Below, piece by piece: positions 1 to 8,554 of a stretch of 64,000 nucleotides of DNA. The stretch's first letter is position 1, and every line of letters begins with the position of its first letter. A program made the position numbers and the translations under genes. Source of the stretch: DATAWK01 sp036267255 (GTDB lineage Bacteria > Acidobacteriota > Terriglobia > Terriglobales > Acidobacteriaceae); NCBI GenBank assembly GCA_036267255.1, contig DATAWK010000029.1, forward strand, positions 62,001 through 126,000, given 5' to 3'. The notes under the pieces were generated by a model, which worked only from the letters and a program-made list of their open reading frames with translations, had not been told where the DNA came from and searched no databases.

Positions 1-137
1 CGATAGTTCTGTGCGCCCAGCACCTGCAGACGCCAAAGACCCGAGAGCAGCACGACAAGAATAAGCGCAATGATGTACTGGATTGCGGTGAGCTTGATGG
101 CCGGTATTTTTTCATCGGTGTTTCGGGAGGGTGACAT
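1..137 (-). CDS. mrdA: Penicillin-binding protein 2 (MrdA), N-terminal fragment
   Basis: Only the first 45 codons are inside the window; the gene continues past base 1. The translation has a short polar N-terminus (MSPSRNTDEKIP), one hydrophobic helix (about residues 18-32) and then a WRLQVLGAQNY segment, which matches the membrane anchor and the start of the periplasmic part of PBP2, the transpeptidase of the elongasome. Position supports the call: it is the last gene of a minus-strand mreB-mreC-mreD series, 41 bp after mreD, which is the classical order. The catalytic serine domain lies outside the window, so the call rests on the anchor motif and context. Confidence 0.75.
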   Translation of the reverse strand, partial: MSPSRNTDEKIPAIKLTAIQYIIALILVVLLSGLWRLQVLGAQNY

Positions 138-178
138 AACAGCTGCGTTTCTTCTTAGGATACTCCGCTTTTGGCGGG

Positions 179-700
179 TTATTCCCGCTGTCGCAAGCGA
201 TCCAGCAACGTAAAGAGGATGATGCCGACGAGGGCATTCACGACGGCGCGGATCAGCTCATGCAGCCAGTACCAATCCTGCTGCAGGCCGAGAAGGCGGC
301 GCACGATGAACAGATGGAGAATGCTGTCGAGCAAGGTGAAGACAAACAGCATGATGAGGCGCGTGCCGGGATTGTCCACATCGATGCGCATGCCGATCGA
401 AGCTGAAAGGTAGCCGACAACGGCCTTGATGATGCCGTTGATGCCCAGCGGTAAATGGGTCAGCGCGTCTTGCGTGAGACCAATGGCGGTGCCAAGCAGC
501 GTGCCGCTGATGGGATTGCGCCGCGCGACGGCAAAATAGACGGTCACGATAAGCGGCAGATCGAGTACGGCAAAGCGAGGAAAACGCAGCGGCAGGTAGG
601 CCTGCGCAAAAATGGCAAGCAAAGGAACCAGAAACATGACCAGCAGAGGGAAGCGGTGCTTATCCAGTTCTTCGCGCGAATTGTTGCTGAGCAGGGCCAT
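179..700 (-). CDS. mreD: Rod shape-determining protein MreD
   Basis: A 173-residue integral membrane protein with about five hydrophobic helices after a charged N-terminus, the usual size and layout of MreD. Members of this family form an inner-membrane complex with MreC and link it to the RodA/PBP2 synthase. The segment with LGTAIGLTQDALTH and the following PLGIN match the conserved MreD region. The ATG at 700 lies 3 bp after the mreC stop, so the two are almost certainly co-transcribed and perhaps translationally coupled. The gene is intact. Confidence 0.9.
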   Translation of the reverse strand: MALLSNNSREELDKHRFPLLVMFLVPLLAIFAQAYLPLRFPRFAVLDLPLIVTVYFAVARRNPISGTLLGTAIGLTQDALTHLPLGINGIIKAVVGYLSASIGMRIDVDNPGTRLIMLFVFTLLDSILHLFIVRRLLGLQQDWYWLHELIRAVVNALVGIILFTLLDRLRQRE

Positions 701-703
701 GGT

Positions 704-2026
704 TTACGGTTGCGGCTCCTGTGTTGTGGGTTGTGCTGTTGGTTTTGCCGGCTGTTTTGCAGGGGACTTTGTGGCCGGCGGAATTGTGCCGGCGGAAGAC
801 GCTGCCGGAGACAGTGTTTTCGCATGGTGCACTGGAGCTGCGACGTGCGAAGCATCCTGCCCAGCGGTTGCGGCGGGTGCAATGGGTTTAGTTGTGGGCT
901 GCGGTGCCGTCTGTGCTGGAAATATTTGGGTGGGATAGCTGGCGCCCGGTGTCAGGTCAGTTGCCGGAGGGGTTGCTCCGGGAGTAAACCGGTCTGGATG
1001 CAGCGGCAGCGGTGGTTGTACCGGTGGAGGAGGCAGGTTCGGATTAGCGGCGGGCAGAGGCTTTCCATCGGGTCCGAGCTTGGGTTCGGTTGGGGCCACT
1101 CCGGGCAGGCGCTCGGCCAGAATGTCCGCCGCTTTCTGTTCGCTGGTAATGATGTCGGTTTCTTCCGATGACGGCAGCGTGCTTCCAATGCGGGTGATGA
1201 CCAGCACTTCTTCCAAGCGGGCCAGCCGGGCCGCCGGGTGCACCAGAATAGCCATGTAGGGAGGCCGATCCGGATCGCTGATGACACGTTCCACAATGCC
1301 AACGGGCAAGCCACGTGGGTAAACCTGGTCGCCGCCGCTGGTGATGACAGGTTCCCCGGGTTGAATGCGTTCATCGGGCAGGATATTGACGATCTCCGGC
1401 TGCCCGGTGGCATTGCCGCGCAGGATGCCGCGCAGGCGGGTTTTTTGCAGGATGACGCCAAGGCCGCTGGTCTGGTCGTTGATTTCGACGATCTGCGCCG
1501 TGTGCGGAAAGACGTCGCGGATTTTTCCGACCACGCCATCCGGCGTGACGACCGGCATGTCGGCGTGGATACCGTCGGAGGAACCTTTGTCGATATAGAG
1601 CACACGCGATTGATCGGTGCCACCGGTGCCGATGACCTGTGCGGCGACGGTTTGATAAATGTACTGCTGTTTGAAGCCAAGCAGCTTCTGTAGGCGCTGA
1701 CCCTGAAGCGCGTCTTCTGCCAGGGAAGATTGCTCCAGGCGCAGGCGATCCACTTCCGCTTGCAGATCTTTGTTGTTCTGGCGAACGTGGCGTAGATCGA
1801 TGTAGCCATTCCAGGCTCCGCGGATGCCGTGGCCGGTGAAGAGGAAGGCGCGCTCAAAGGGAGAAATAAGGCTGACAACCCAATAGCGGATGAGACGGAC
1901 CTGACGGCCGTCACTACCGGTTATGGCCGCAGGACGCCGCACCTGCACGGCAAGACCGATCACCTGGGCCAGCAAAATGACCACCAGGATCAAAACGTTG
2001 CGGTATCGGCTGTAGAACGACTCCAT
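704..2026 (-). CDS. mreC: Rod shape-determining protein MreC with long proline-rich tail
   Basis: 440 residues. An N-terminal membrane anchor (about residues 11-28) is followed by a coiled-coil stretch (80-115) and the beta-rich MreC core (about 125-280, including VLYIDKGSSDGI and PVVTPDGVVGKI). MreC lies on the periplasmic side and organises the elongasome with MreB, MreD and PBP2. I chose the ATG at 2026, not an in-frame start 53 codons upstream, because the anchor follows it directly and the upstream residues are not MreC-like. Unusually, residues about 283-440 form a Pro/Ala/Thr-rich, low-complexity tail about 158 residues long, whereas MreC normally ends near 280-300. Confidence 0.9.
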   Translation of the reverse strand: MESFYSRYRNVLILVVILLAQVIGLAVQVRRPAAITGSDGRQVRLIRYWVVSLISPFERAFLFTGHGIRGAWNGYIDLRHVRQNNKDLQAEVDRLRLEQSSLAEDALQGQRLQKLLGFKQQYIYQTVAAQVIGTGGTDQSRVLYIDKGSSDGIHADMPVVTPDGVVGKIRDVFPHTAQIVEINDQTSGLGVILQKTRLRGILRGNATGQPEIVNILPDERIQPGEPVITSGGDQVYPRGLPVGIVERVISDPDRPPYMAILVHPAARLARLEEVLVITRIGSTLPSSEETDIITSEQKAADILAERLPGVAPTEPKLGPDGKPLPAANPNLPPPPVQPPLPLHPDRFTPGATPPATDLTPGASYPTQIFPAQTAPQPTTKPIAPAATAGQDASHVAAPVHHAKTLSPAASSAGTIPPATKSPAKQPAKPTAQPTTQEPQP

Positions 2027-2096
2027 GCAGCTAGGTGTCCGTAGGGCGAGGATGAGAAAACATAGCCCAGCGCAGGGACGCCGGGCTGTAGAGCAT

Positions 2097-3161
2097 TTAG
2101 TCGATCTTGATCTTACGCAACAGACGGAAGTCGGAAAGCATTCTTCCGGTGCCCAGAACAACGGAGGCCAAGGGATCATCGGCAACGGAAACGGGCAGGC
2201 CAGTTTCTTCGCGGATGCGTTTGTCGAGATTCTTTAGCAAGGCGCCGCCGCCGGTGAGTACGATGCCGCGATCGCTGATATCAGCGGAAAGCTCGGGCGG
2301 TGTGCGTTCGAGCGCAACGCGGATGGCGTTCATGACGGTGGAGACGCATTCCGTAAGGGCTTCGCGAATTTCGCTATCGTCGATGGTGATGGTCTTGGGA
2401 ACACCTTCGATGAGGTTGCGGCCCTTAATTTCCATGGTGAGAGGCTTGTCGAGCGGGTAGGCCGAACCGATTTCGATTTTGATCTGCTCTGCGGTGCGCT
2501 CACCGATCAGCAGGTTGTACTTGCGCTTGAGGTAATTCATGATGGCTTCATCCATCTGATTGCCAGCCATGCGGACAGAGCGCGAGTAGACGATGCCGGA
2601 GAGAGAGATCACCGCAATATCGGAGGTCCCGCCGCCGATATCAACCACCATGTTGCCGCCGGGTTCTGTGATGGGAAGACCCGCACCGATAGCGGCGACC
2701 ATGGCCTGTTCGACGAGATAAACTTCGCTGGCCTTGGCGCGATAGGCAGAGTCCTCAACGGCGCGCTTTTCGACCTGCGTGATCTCTGACGGTACGCCGA
2801 TGACGATGCGCGGATGAACGAGCATCTTACGGCCATGCGCCTTCTGGATGAAGTAGTTCAACATGCGTTCCGTCACCTTGAAGTCGGCGATGACGCCATC
2901 CTTCATGGGCTTGATGGCGACGATGTTGCCGGGCGTGCGGCCAAGCATTTCCTTAGCTTCCTTGCCGACGGCTTCCACTTCGCCGTTCACCTTGTTGATG
3001 GCGACGATAGAGGGTTCGTTGACAACGATGCCTTTGCCGGCGGCATAGACGAGCGTGTTGGCAGTGCCGAGATCAATCGCGAGATCGCTCGAGAAAAGGC
3101 TGAAGAGCGAGCGCAGATTGTGCCCACGAGAAGAGCGAGAGTGAAAACCGTTGGAAGGCAT
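2097..3161 (-). CDS. mreB: Rod shape-determining actin homologue MreB
   Basis: 354 residues from the ATG at 3161; a longer frame adds 25 residues with no MreB similarity. The actin-fold ATPase signatures are clear: phosphate-1 SSDLAIDLGTANTLVY, phosphate-2 VVDIGGGTSDIAVIS and the adenosine motif GIVLTGGGALLKNLD. MreB polymerises under the inner membrane and directs lateral wall synthesis. About 16 residues precede the usual start of the family (LRSLFSLFS, the amphipathic membrane-binding helix), so the true start could be slightly further in. It is the first gene of the mreBCD-mrdA series and is divergent from the aldehyde dehydrogenase gene. Confidence 0.96.
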   Translation of the reverse strand: MPSNGFHSRSSRGHNLRSLFSLFSSDLAIDLGTANTLVYAAGKGIVVNEPSIVAINKVNGEVEAVGKEAKEMLGRTPGNIVAIKPMKDGVIADFKVTERMLNYFIQKAHGRKMLVHPRIVIGVPSEITQVEKRAVEDSAYRAKASEVYLVEQAMVAAIGAGLPITEPGGNMVVDIGGGTSDIAVISLSGIVYSRSVRMAGNQMDEAIMNYLKRKYNLLIGERTAEQIKIEIGSAYPLDKPLTMEIKGRNLIEGVPKTITIDDSEIREALTECVSTVMNAIRVALERTPPELSADISDRGIVLTGGGALLKNLDKRIREETGLPVSVADDPLASVVLGTGRMLSDFRLLRKIKID

Positions 3162-3389
3162 GGAAACGTTCGATTGTCCTGGGGATTGCTTGTAAAACTT
3201 AATTGTACGGCCTGAGTAGGTGCACTGTACGCACACAATGTGGAGAATTCGAACCAGAGTAGTACCCGGATGGCCCCAGTTTGGGCTGTTGCCGGGAACG
3301 GGCAGGCACGGAACAGGTGGAATGCGATATCCTCATTCGTTTGGGCTTTCTCGAAAAATGTCCAACAGGAAAGAGCGGGAGGAAACAAG

Positions 3390-4874
3390 ATGGCAACAAA
3401 ACATTACAGGAATCTGATCGGTGGCAAGTGGGTGGCGGCGCGTACGCGAAAGTCGTATGAGAATCGCAATCCTGCCAACACGCGCGACGTATTGGGGACG
3501 TTTCCCGCGTCTGGAAAAGAAGATGTGGCCGCGGCTGTGGCTGCTGCCAAAGAGGCTTTTCTGACCTGGCGACTGGTGCCTGCACCCAAGCGCGCCGAGA
3601 TTTTGTATCGCACCGGAGAATTGCTGGCGGAGCGCAAGGAACAGTATGCGCGCGAGATGACGCGCGAAATGGGCAAGGTGCTGGAGGAAACTCGCGGTGA
3701 CGTGCAGGAGGCCATGGATACGGCGTTTTACATGGCCGGGGAAGGCCGCCGGTTGTTTGGACAGACCACACCGTCAGAGCTGCCGAATAAATTTGCCATG
3801 AGCGTGCGCATGCCGGTGGGCGTGTGCGCGATGATTGCGCCGTGGAATTTCCCCATGGCGATTCCGTCCTGGAAGCTGTTTCCCGCGCTGGTCTGCGGAA
3901 ATACCTGCGTGATCAAGCCTGCTGAAGATACGCCGTTGTCAACGTACAACCTGGTGCAGACGCTTATGGATGCGGGTCTGCCGAAGGGCGTGGTGAACAT
4001 CGTCTCTGGATTTGGGCCGGATGCGGGCGCGCCATTGGTGGAACATCCAGATGTGCGTGCCGTGAGCTTTACCGGATCGAGCGAGGTAGGCCGCATGGTG
4101 GGGCAGACGGCGGCGGCGAACTTCAAACCGTGCTCGCTGGAGATGGGCGGCAAGAATGCCATGATCGTGATGGACGATGCCAATCTGGATCTGGCTGTAG
4201 AAGGCGCGTTGTGGGGTGCGTTTGGAACTACAGGGCAACGCTGCACGGCCACAAGCCGGATTCTGCTGCACAAAAAAATTGCCAGGGCATTCACAGAACG
4301 GCTGGTGGAGCGTACGCGCAAGCTGCGTGTGGGCAATGGTCTGGAAAAGGGCATCCAGGTAGGGCCGCAGATCAATGAGCAGCAGGTGGAAACCAGTGCG
4401 CTGTATGTAGGGGTTGCCGTTGCCGAGGGCGCGAAGCTGTTGACTGGGGGAAAGCGGCTGCGCGGTAAAACGTATGCGAGTGGATATTTCTTTGCGCCGA
4501 CGATCTTCGCCGACGTGAAGCCGAACATGCGGATCGCGCAGGAAGAAGTCTTCGGGCCGGTGCTGAGCCTGCTGCAGTTTGGCAGCTTCGAGGAGGCTCT
4601 CCAGATTGCCAACAGCATTTCGTATGGGCTTTCGACGGCTATTTACACGCGCGATGTGAACAAGGCCTATAGTGCCATGCGCGACCTGGAAGCGGGCATT
4701 ACGTATGTGAACGCGCCGACGATTGGCGCGGAGGTGCATTTGCCCTTCGGCGGCGTGAAGCAGACGGGCAATGGACATCGTGAAGGCGGTACAGGCGCAC
4801 TGGATTTCTACACGACGTGGAAGTCGGTCTATGTGGATTATTCTGACAAGTTACAGCGCGCCCAGATCGACTAG
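3390..4874 (+). CDS. NAD(P)-dependent aldehyde dehydrogenase
   Basis: 494 residues from the ATG at 3390, which has a clear GGGAGGAAA ribosome site; an in-frame extension to 3240 has no family similarity. The ALDH superfamily motifs are complete: PWNFP (about 151), SFTGSSEVG, LEMGGK with the general base E251, GQRCTATSR with the catalytic C285, and EEVFGPVL. The enzyme oxidises an aldehyde to the acid. The C-terminus (VYVDYSDKLQRAQID) recalls the semialdehyde dehydrogenase branch that includes alpha-ketoglutarate and aminoadipate semialdehyde enzymes, but the substrate cannot be fixed from sequence. Alanine dehydrogenase follows 47 bp downstream, suggesting amino-acid or sugar-acid catabolism. 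Confidence 0.93.
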   Translation: MATKHYRNLIGGKWVAARTRKSYENRNPANTRDVLGTFPASGKEDVAAAVAAAKEAFLTWRLVPAPKRAEILYRTGELLAERKEQYAREMTREMGKVLEETRGDVQEAMDTAFYMAGEGRRLFGQTTPSELPNKFAMSVRMPVGVCAMIAPWNFPMAIPSWKLFPALVCGNTCVIKPAEDTPLSTYNLVQTLMDAGLPKGVVNIVSGFGPDAGAPLVEHPDVRAVSFTGSSEVGRMVGQTAAANFKPCSLEMGGKNAMIVMDDANLDLAVEGALWGAFGTTGQRCTATSRILLHKKIARAFTERLVERTRKLRVGNGLEKGIQVGPQINEQQVETSALYVGVAVAEGAKLLTGGKRLRGKTYASGYFFAPTIFADVKPNMRIAQEEVFGPVLSLLQFGSFEEALQIANSISYGLSTAIYTRDVNKAYSAMRDLEAGITYVNAPTIGAEVHLPFGGVKQTGNGHREGGTGALDFYTTWKSVYVDYSDKLQRAQID

Positions 4875-4921
4875 GGACGCGCGATATTTTTTGCGGCAGA
4901 AAAGTAGAAAGAGGATTGTGA

Positions 4922-6034
4922 ATGATTATTGGTGTTCCAAAAGAAGTGAAGGACCACGAGAGCCGCGTTGGCATTACGCCTGCGGGAGTGAAGGCGTTGG
5001 TGGATGCAGGTCACAAGGTGCTGGTCGAGACCAGGGCGGGTGAGCTGTCGGCGTTGACGGATGATGAATATCAATCCGCTGGTGCGGAGATTGTCGGCTC
5101 TGCACACAATGTTTGGGGAAATGCGGAGATGGTGGTGAAGGTGAAGGAGCCGGTTGAGAAAGAATACGGCTTCTTTCGTGAAGGCCTGGTGCTGTTTACC
5201 TATCTCCATCTGGCTCCTCTGCCGGCATTGACGGAAAAACTGCTGAGCAAGAAGGTGATCGGCATCGCGTATGAGACCATTCGCGACAAGTTCGGCGCAC
5301 TGCCGTTGCTGACGCCGATGTCGGAGGTTGCAGGGCGCATGTCGGTACAGGTGGGTGCAGCGTACCTGGAGAAAGAAAAAGGCGGCCGCGGCGTGCTGCT
5401 GGGCGGCGTTCCGGGCGTACCACCGGGAAATGTCTGCGTGATTGGAGGTGGTATTGTGGGCACAAATGCCGCAAAAATTGCAATGGGCATGGGCGCGAAG
5501 GTAACGATTGTCGATCTGAACCTGAACCGTTTGCGCGAGCTTGACGACGTGTTCAATGGCCGCGTGCATACACTTGCATCGAACTCGTACAACGTAGCGC
5601 GTGCGGCGCAGGAGGCGGACGTGGTGATTGGCGGCGTGCTGATTCCTGGCGCAGCTGCGCCGAAGATTGTGACCAAGGCGATGGTTGCGAAGATGAAAAA
5701 GGGCGCCGTGATTGTAGATGTCGCCATCGATCAGGGCGGCTGCATTGAAACGGCGCGGCCAACCACACACAGCGACCCATCGTATGTTGTGGATGGCGTG
5801 GTGCATTACTGCGTGACGAACATGCCGGCGGCGGTGCCGAATACTTCCACATTGGCGTTGACGAACGCAACCTTCCCTTACGTGATGCGGCTGGCGCAGC
5901 ATGGGGCCAGCGCAGCCATCCAGGCCGATGCCGGTTTGCGCGATGGCGTGAATACATACGAGGGCGTGCTGACCTGCAAGCCCGTAGCGGAGTCACAGGG
6001 CAAGACCTGGAAGCCGGTAGCGGAGTTGGTCTAA
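4922..6034 (+). CDS. ald: L-alanine dehydrogenase
   Basis: 370 residues, the family's normal length. The enzyme interconverts alanine and pyruvate plus ammonia with NAD. The N-terminus MIIGVPKEVKDHESRVGI is the family signature, the catalytic K75 (VKVKEP) and H96 (YLHLAP) are at the classical positions, and the Rossmann motif is VIGGGIVGTNAAKIA (about 173). It lies 47 bp after the aldehyde dehydrogenase gene and is followed by a strong terminator, so the two probably form a two-gene transcript. Confidence 0.97.
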   Translation: MIIGVPKEVKDHESRVGITPAGVKALVDAGHKVLVETRAGELSALTDDEYQSAGAEIVGSAHNVWGNAEMVVKVKEPVEKEYGFFREGLVLFTYLHLAPLPALTEKLLSKKVIGIAYETIRDKFGALPLLTPMSEVAGRMSVQVGAAYLEKEKGGRGVLLGGVPGVPPGNVCVIGGGIVGTNAAKIAMGMGAKVTIVDLNLNRLRELDDVFNGRVHTLASNSYNVARAAQEADVVIGGVLIPGAAAPKIVTKAMVAKMKKGAVIVDVAIDQGGCIETARPTTHSDPSYVVDGVVHYCVTNMPAAVPNTSTLALTNATFPYVMRLAQHGASAAIQADAGLRDGVNTYEGVLTCKPVAESQGKTWKPVAELV

Positions 6035-6061
6035 CGGTTCGATAAAGCGGAAAGAAGAATA

Positions 6062-6104
6062 AAGACGCGGTGCCCTACATGCAGCATGAGGGCCGCGTCT
6101 TTTT
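6062..6104 (+). terminator. Rho-independent terminator after ald
   Basis: AAGACGCG (6062-6069) pairs with CGCGTCTT (6094-6101), and inside it GCCCT pairs with AGGGC; the right arm runs into a T5 tract. It lies 27 bp after the ald stop and separates the ALDH/ald pair from the ntrY-like gene. Confidence 0.9.
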
Positions 6105-6262
6105 GTTTCCCTCAGTATGCCGCCCGGCGGCTTCGTGAGGCATTCTTGCATGGCTATTTCTTGTGACGGCTATGGATCGGTACAATGACTGCCAGAGCAA
6201 GCGACAGGATAGAAAAGACAAAACACCGGTTCCGATTACTCTGGTAGATAGGAGTCCTTTCC

Positions 6263-8554
6263 GTGCCGACCAGCGATCATGCAAGCCGCAAGACAGCCGT
6301 GTTGGTGCTGGGCATTTTGTCGCTGATTGTATTGCTGCTGCTGTTGATGGAAAATGCCTTTAACCTGAAGTTTCTTTCACCGCACAATACAGACTCCATT
6401 CTGGTCTTTACGGCAATCTCCGTATTGAGTTTTCTACTCTTTCTTACTGTCCTGTTGCTATTGCTGCGCAACATCCTGAAGCTTTATGGCAGCGAGCAGA
6501 GCCGTGTGCTGGGATCGCGATTGCGGACGCGCATGCTGGTGGGCGCATTGCTGTTGTCCCTGATTCCGGCAGTGTTCATGGTCTTTTTCAATTACCTGTT
6601 GATGAATAATTCCATCGATCGCTGGTTTTCGCAGCCAGGCATTTTTCTGCGTGAACAGTCGATGCAAATAGCCATTGAGATGGCCCACTATGCCACGGAC
6701 AATGCGCGCGCCGAGGCAGAGTCCATTTCCAACGCCATCGTCGGCCTGAGCAGCGGCAATGCTTTGAACAATCAGCAGACGCTGGACGAAATGCATCATC
6801 ACAAGATTACGTTGCAAGGCGGATTTGCGGTGCTGTTCCGCGATGGGAAATATGTCAGCGCCTATCAGTTGCCGTCCGTACAGGAGCCGGCTACGATCGA
6901 CTCCTGGATTGCGCCGGTGGGATCCGTGGAGCAAGCGCCTGCGGGCCAGCCCCTGGTAGAGACAATTCTGCATGATGCACAACGCCCGGACGAACCCATT
7001 TTGCAAATTGACAGTATGGAGTATGCGCTGGGCGCGGCTTCGGCAGAGAATGGCGCTGTCGTCGTTGTCGGTTTGCCGCTGCCACCGGATGTCGGCAATG
7101 CCATCCGCAGTATTCGTACGGGCACGCAAACCTATTGGGCACTCTTTCAGGCGAGGCGACGCATCCGGACAACCTATCTGCTGGTTCTGATGCTCCTGTC
7201 GGTGCTGACATTTTTCATCAGCAGTTGGCTGGCGTTGTTCCTATCCAAGCAGGTGACGCGTCCGGTAGAGGTTTTGGCGGATTCGATGGACGCCATTGCC
7301 AGTGGAGATTACGGACATCGAGCCGACATTGCGGCTGCCGGTGAGTTGGGAGAGCTGGTACGCTCGTTCAACCATATGGCATCGGATCTGGAAACCAGCC
7401 GCACGCAATTGGAACGGTCCACGCAACAACTTTCGGCGGTGAATGCAGCCCTGGAGGCGCGGCGCAGAGAGTTGGAGACGGTGTTGGAGACTATTCCCAG
7501 CGGGGTTGCTGTTCTGGATTCCGGAATGCGCATTGTGCAGGCGAATCGAGCTTTTTGCGAGATGCTCGATCCGCAGGGGGAGCGCACGTTTGAAGGCCTT
7601 GCGATGCTGTCGCTTTTTTCACTGGAAGTTGGCGAAGAGATCCAGCGCGCAATGCGTCGCAGCCTTCGCTTGTCCACTGCTTCGACGGAAGTTGAGGCGG
7701 ACACAGCGATCGGTTTGCTGCAATTGGCCTTCACGGTGGCGCCTTTGCATGGAGCCGCAGAGCACGGCTACCTGGTGGTTCTGGACAACGTGACAGAGCT
7801 GTTGCTGGTGCAGAAGCAGACGGCATGGAAGGAGGTAGCGCAGCGTGTTGCGCATGAAATTAAAAATCCGCTGACGCCGATTGCGCTTTCAGCCGAGCGC
7901 ATTCAACGCCATCTCGATCGTACGGACTCCACCGTTCCCAGCGATTCCAAGCAGATGATTCGCAGCGCGACGGATGTGATTCGTTCCTCCGTTGAAACGA
8001 TGCGGCTGTTGGTCGATCAATTTTCTGCGCTGGCCGATTTTCCTGTAGCGCATCCGAGACCCGTTGTCTTGAACCAGATCGTAGAAGACACACTGAGAGT
8101 TTTTTCCGGCCGGCTGGAAGGCATTGAAGTGAAGCTGCGTCTGGAGCCGCAGATGCCTCCGGTGATGGCAGACCCGGAAGCGCTCAAGCGGGCGCTGACG
8201 AGCCTGGTAGACAACGCCGCCGAAGCCATGCAGGAGAGCCTGGTGCGAGCGCTGACCGTGCAGACCTGCCTGAACGAGTCGCAAACGATGGCGGAAATTG
8301 TTGTGACCGACACGGGCCATGGACTAACGGAAGAGATACGTGAACGCCTGTTCCTGCCATTCTTCTCCACGCGACGACGTGGAACGGGACTGGGACTTTC
8401 CATCGCGGCCAAGATCGTTCAGGAGCACCACGGCAATATTCGCGCTGAGAAAAACAAACCAGCGGGCGCGCGTTTTATTGTGGAGCTGCCTCTGGCGGAT
8501 CCGGCGCAGACGGATGTAACCGAGTCGATTGCAGGCCATGAGGCCACGCGATGA
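6263..8554 (+). CDS. NtrY-like membrane sensor histidine kinase
   Basis: 763 residues from a GTG at 6263 with AGGAGT just upstream. Order: two close N-terminal helices (about 10-30 and 45-70), a third (90-113), a periplasmic or sensor segment (115-300), a further helix (303-327), HAMP (about 322-375), PAS-like region (about 400-510), HisKA with H531 in VAHEIKNPLTP, then HATPase_c with N651, DTGHG (683-687) and GTGLGL (707-712). The multi-helix N-terminus plus HAMP-PAS is the layout of NtrY, a kinase tied to nitrogen or redox signals. It overlaps the downstream regulator by 4 bp (ATGA), so that is surely its partner. The signal sensed is unknown. Confidence 0.9.
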   Translation: MPTSDHASRKTAVLVLGILSLIVLLLLLMENAFNLKFLSPHNTDSILVFTAISVLSFLLFLTVLLLLLRNILKLYGSEQSRVLGSRLRTRMLVGALLLSLIPAVFMVFFNYLLMNNSIDRWFSQPGIFLREQSMQIAIEMAHYATDNARAEAESISNAIVGLSSGNALNNQQTLDEMHHHKITLQGGFAVLFRDGKYVSAYQLPSVQEPATIDSWIAPVGSVEQAPAGQPLVETILHDAQRPDEPILQIDSMEYALGAASAENGAVVVVGLPLPPDVGNAIRSIRTGTQTYWALFQARRRIRTTYLLVLMLLSVLTFFISSWLALFLSKQVTRPVEVLADSMDAIASGDYGHRADIAAAGELGELVRSFNHMASDLETSRTQLERSTQQLSAVNAALEARRRELETVLETIPSGVAVLDSGMRIVQANRAFCEMLDPQGERTFEGLAMLSLFSLEVGEEIQRAMRRSLRLSTASTEVEADTAIGLLQLAFTVAPLHGAAEHGYLVVLDNVTELLLVQKQTAWKEVAQRVAHEIKNPLTPIALSAERIQRHLDRTDSTVPSDSKQMIRSATDVIRSSVETMRLLVDQFSALADFPVAHPRPVVLNQIVEDTLRVFSGRLEGIEVKLRLEPQMPPVMADPEALKRALTSLVDNAAEAMQESLVRALTVQTCLNESQTMAEIVVTDTGHGLTEEIRERLFLPFFSTRRRGTGLGLSIAAKIVQEHHGNIRAEKNKPAGARFIVELPLADPAQTDVTESIAGHEATR

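Noticed and set aside
167..190. GCGGG-TTATT-CCCGC hairpin at the end of mreD
   Set aside because: A 5-bp stem without a T-tract that overlaps the mreD stop, inside an operon that continues into mrdA; not enough for a terminator call.
455..1171. Plus-strand frame across mreD and mreC
   Set aside because: Antisense to the operon; the translation is Cys/Gly/Arg-rich low-complexity arising from the proline-rich MreC tail.
3939..5902. Long minus-strand frames opposite the aldehyde and alanine dehydrogenase genes
   Set aside because: Both are antisense to genes with complete catalytic motifs, and their translations are His/Arg-rich without any fold.
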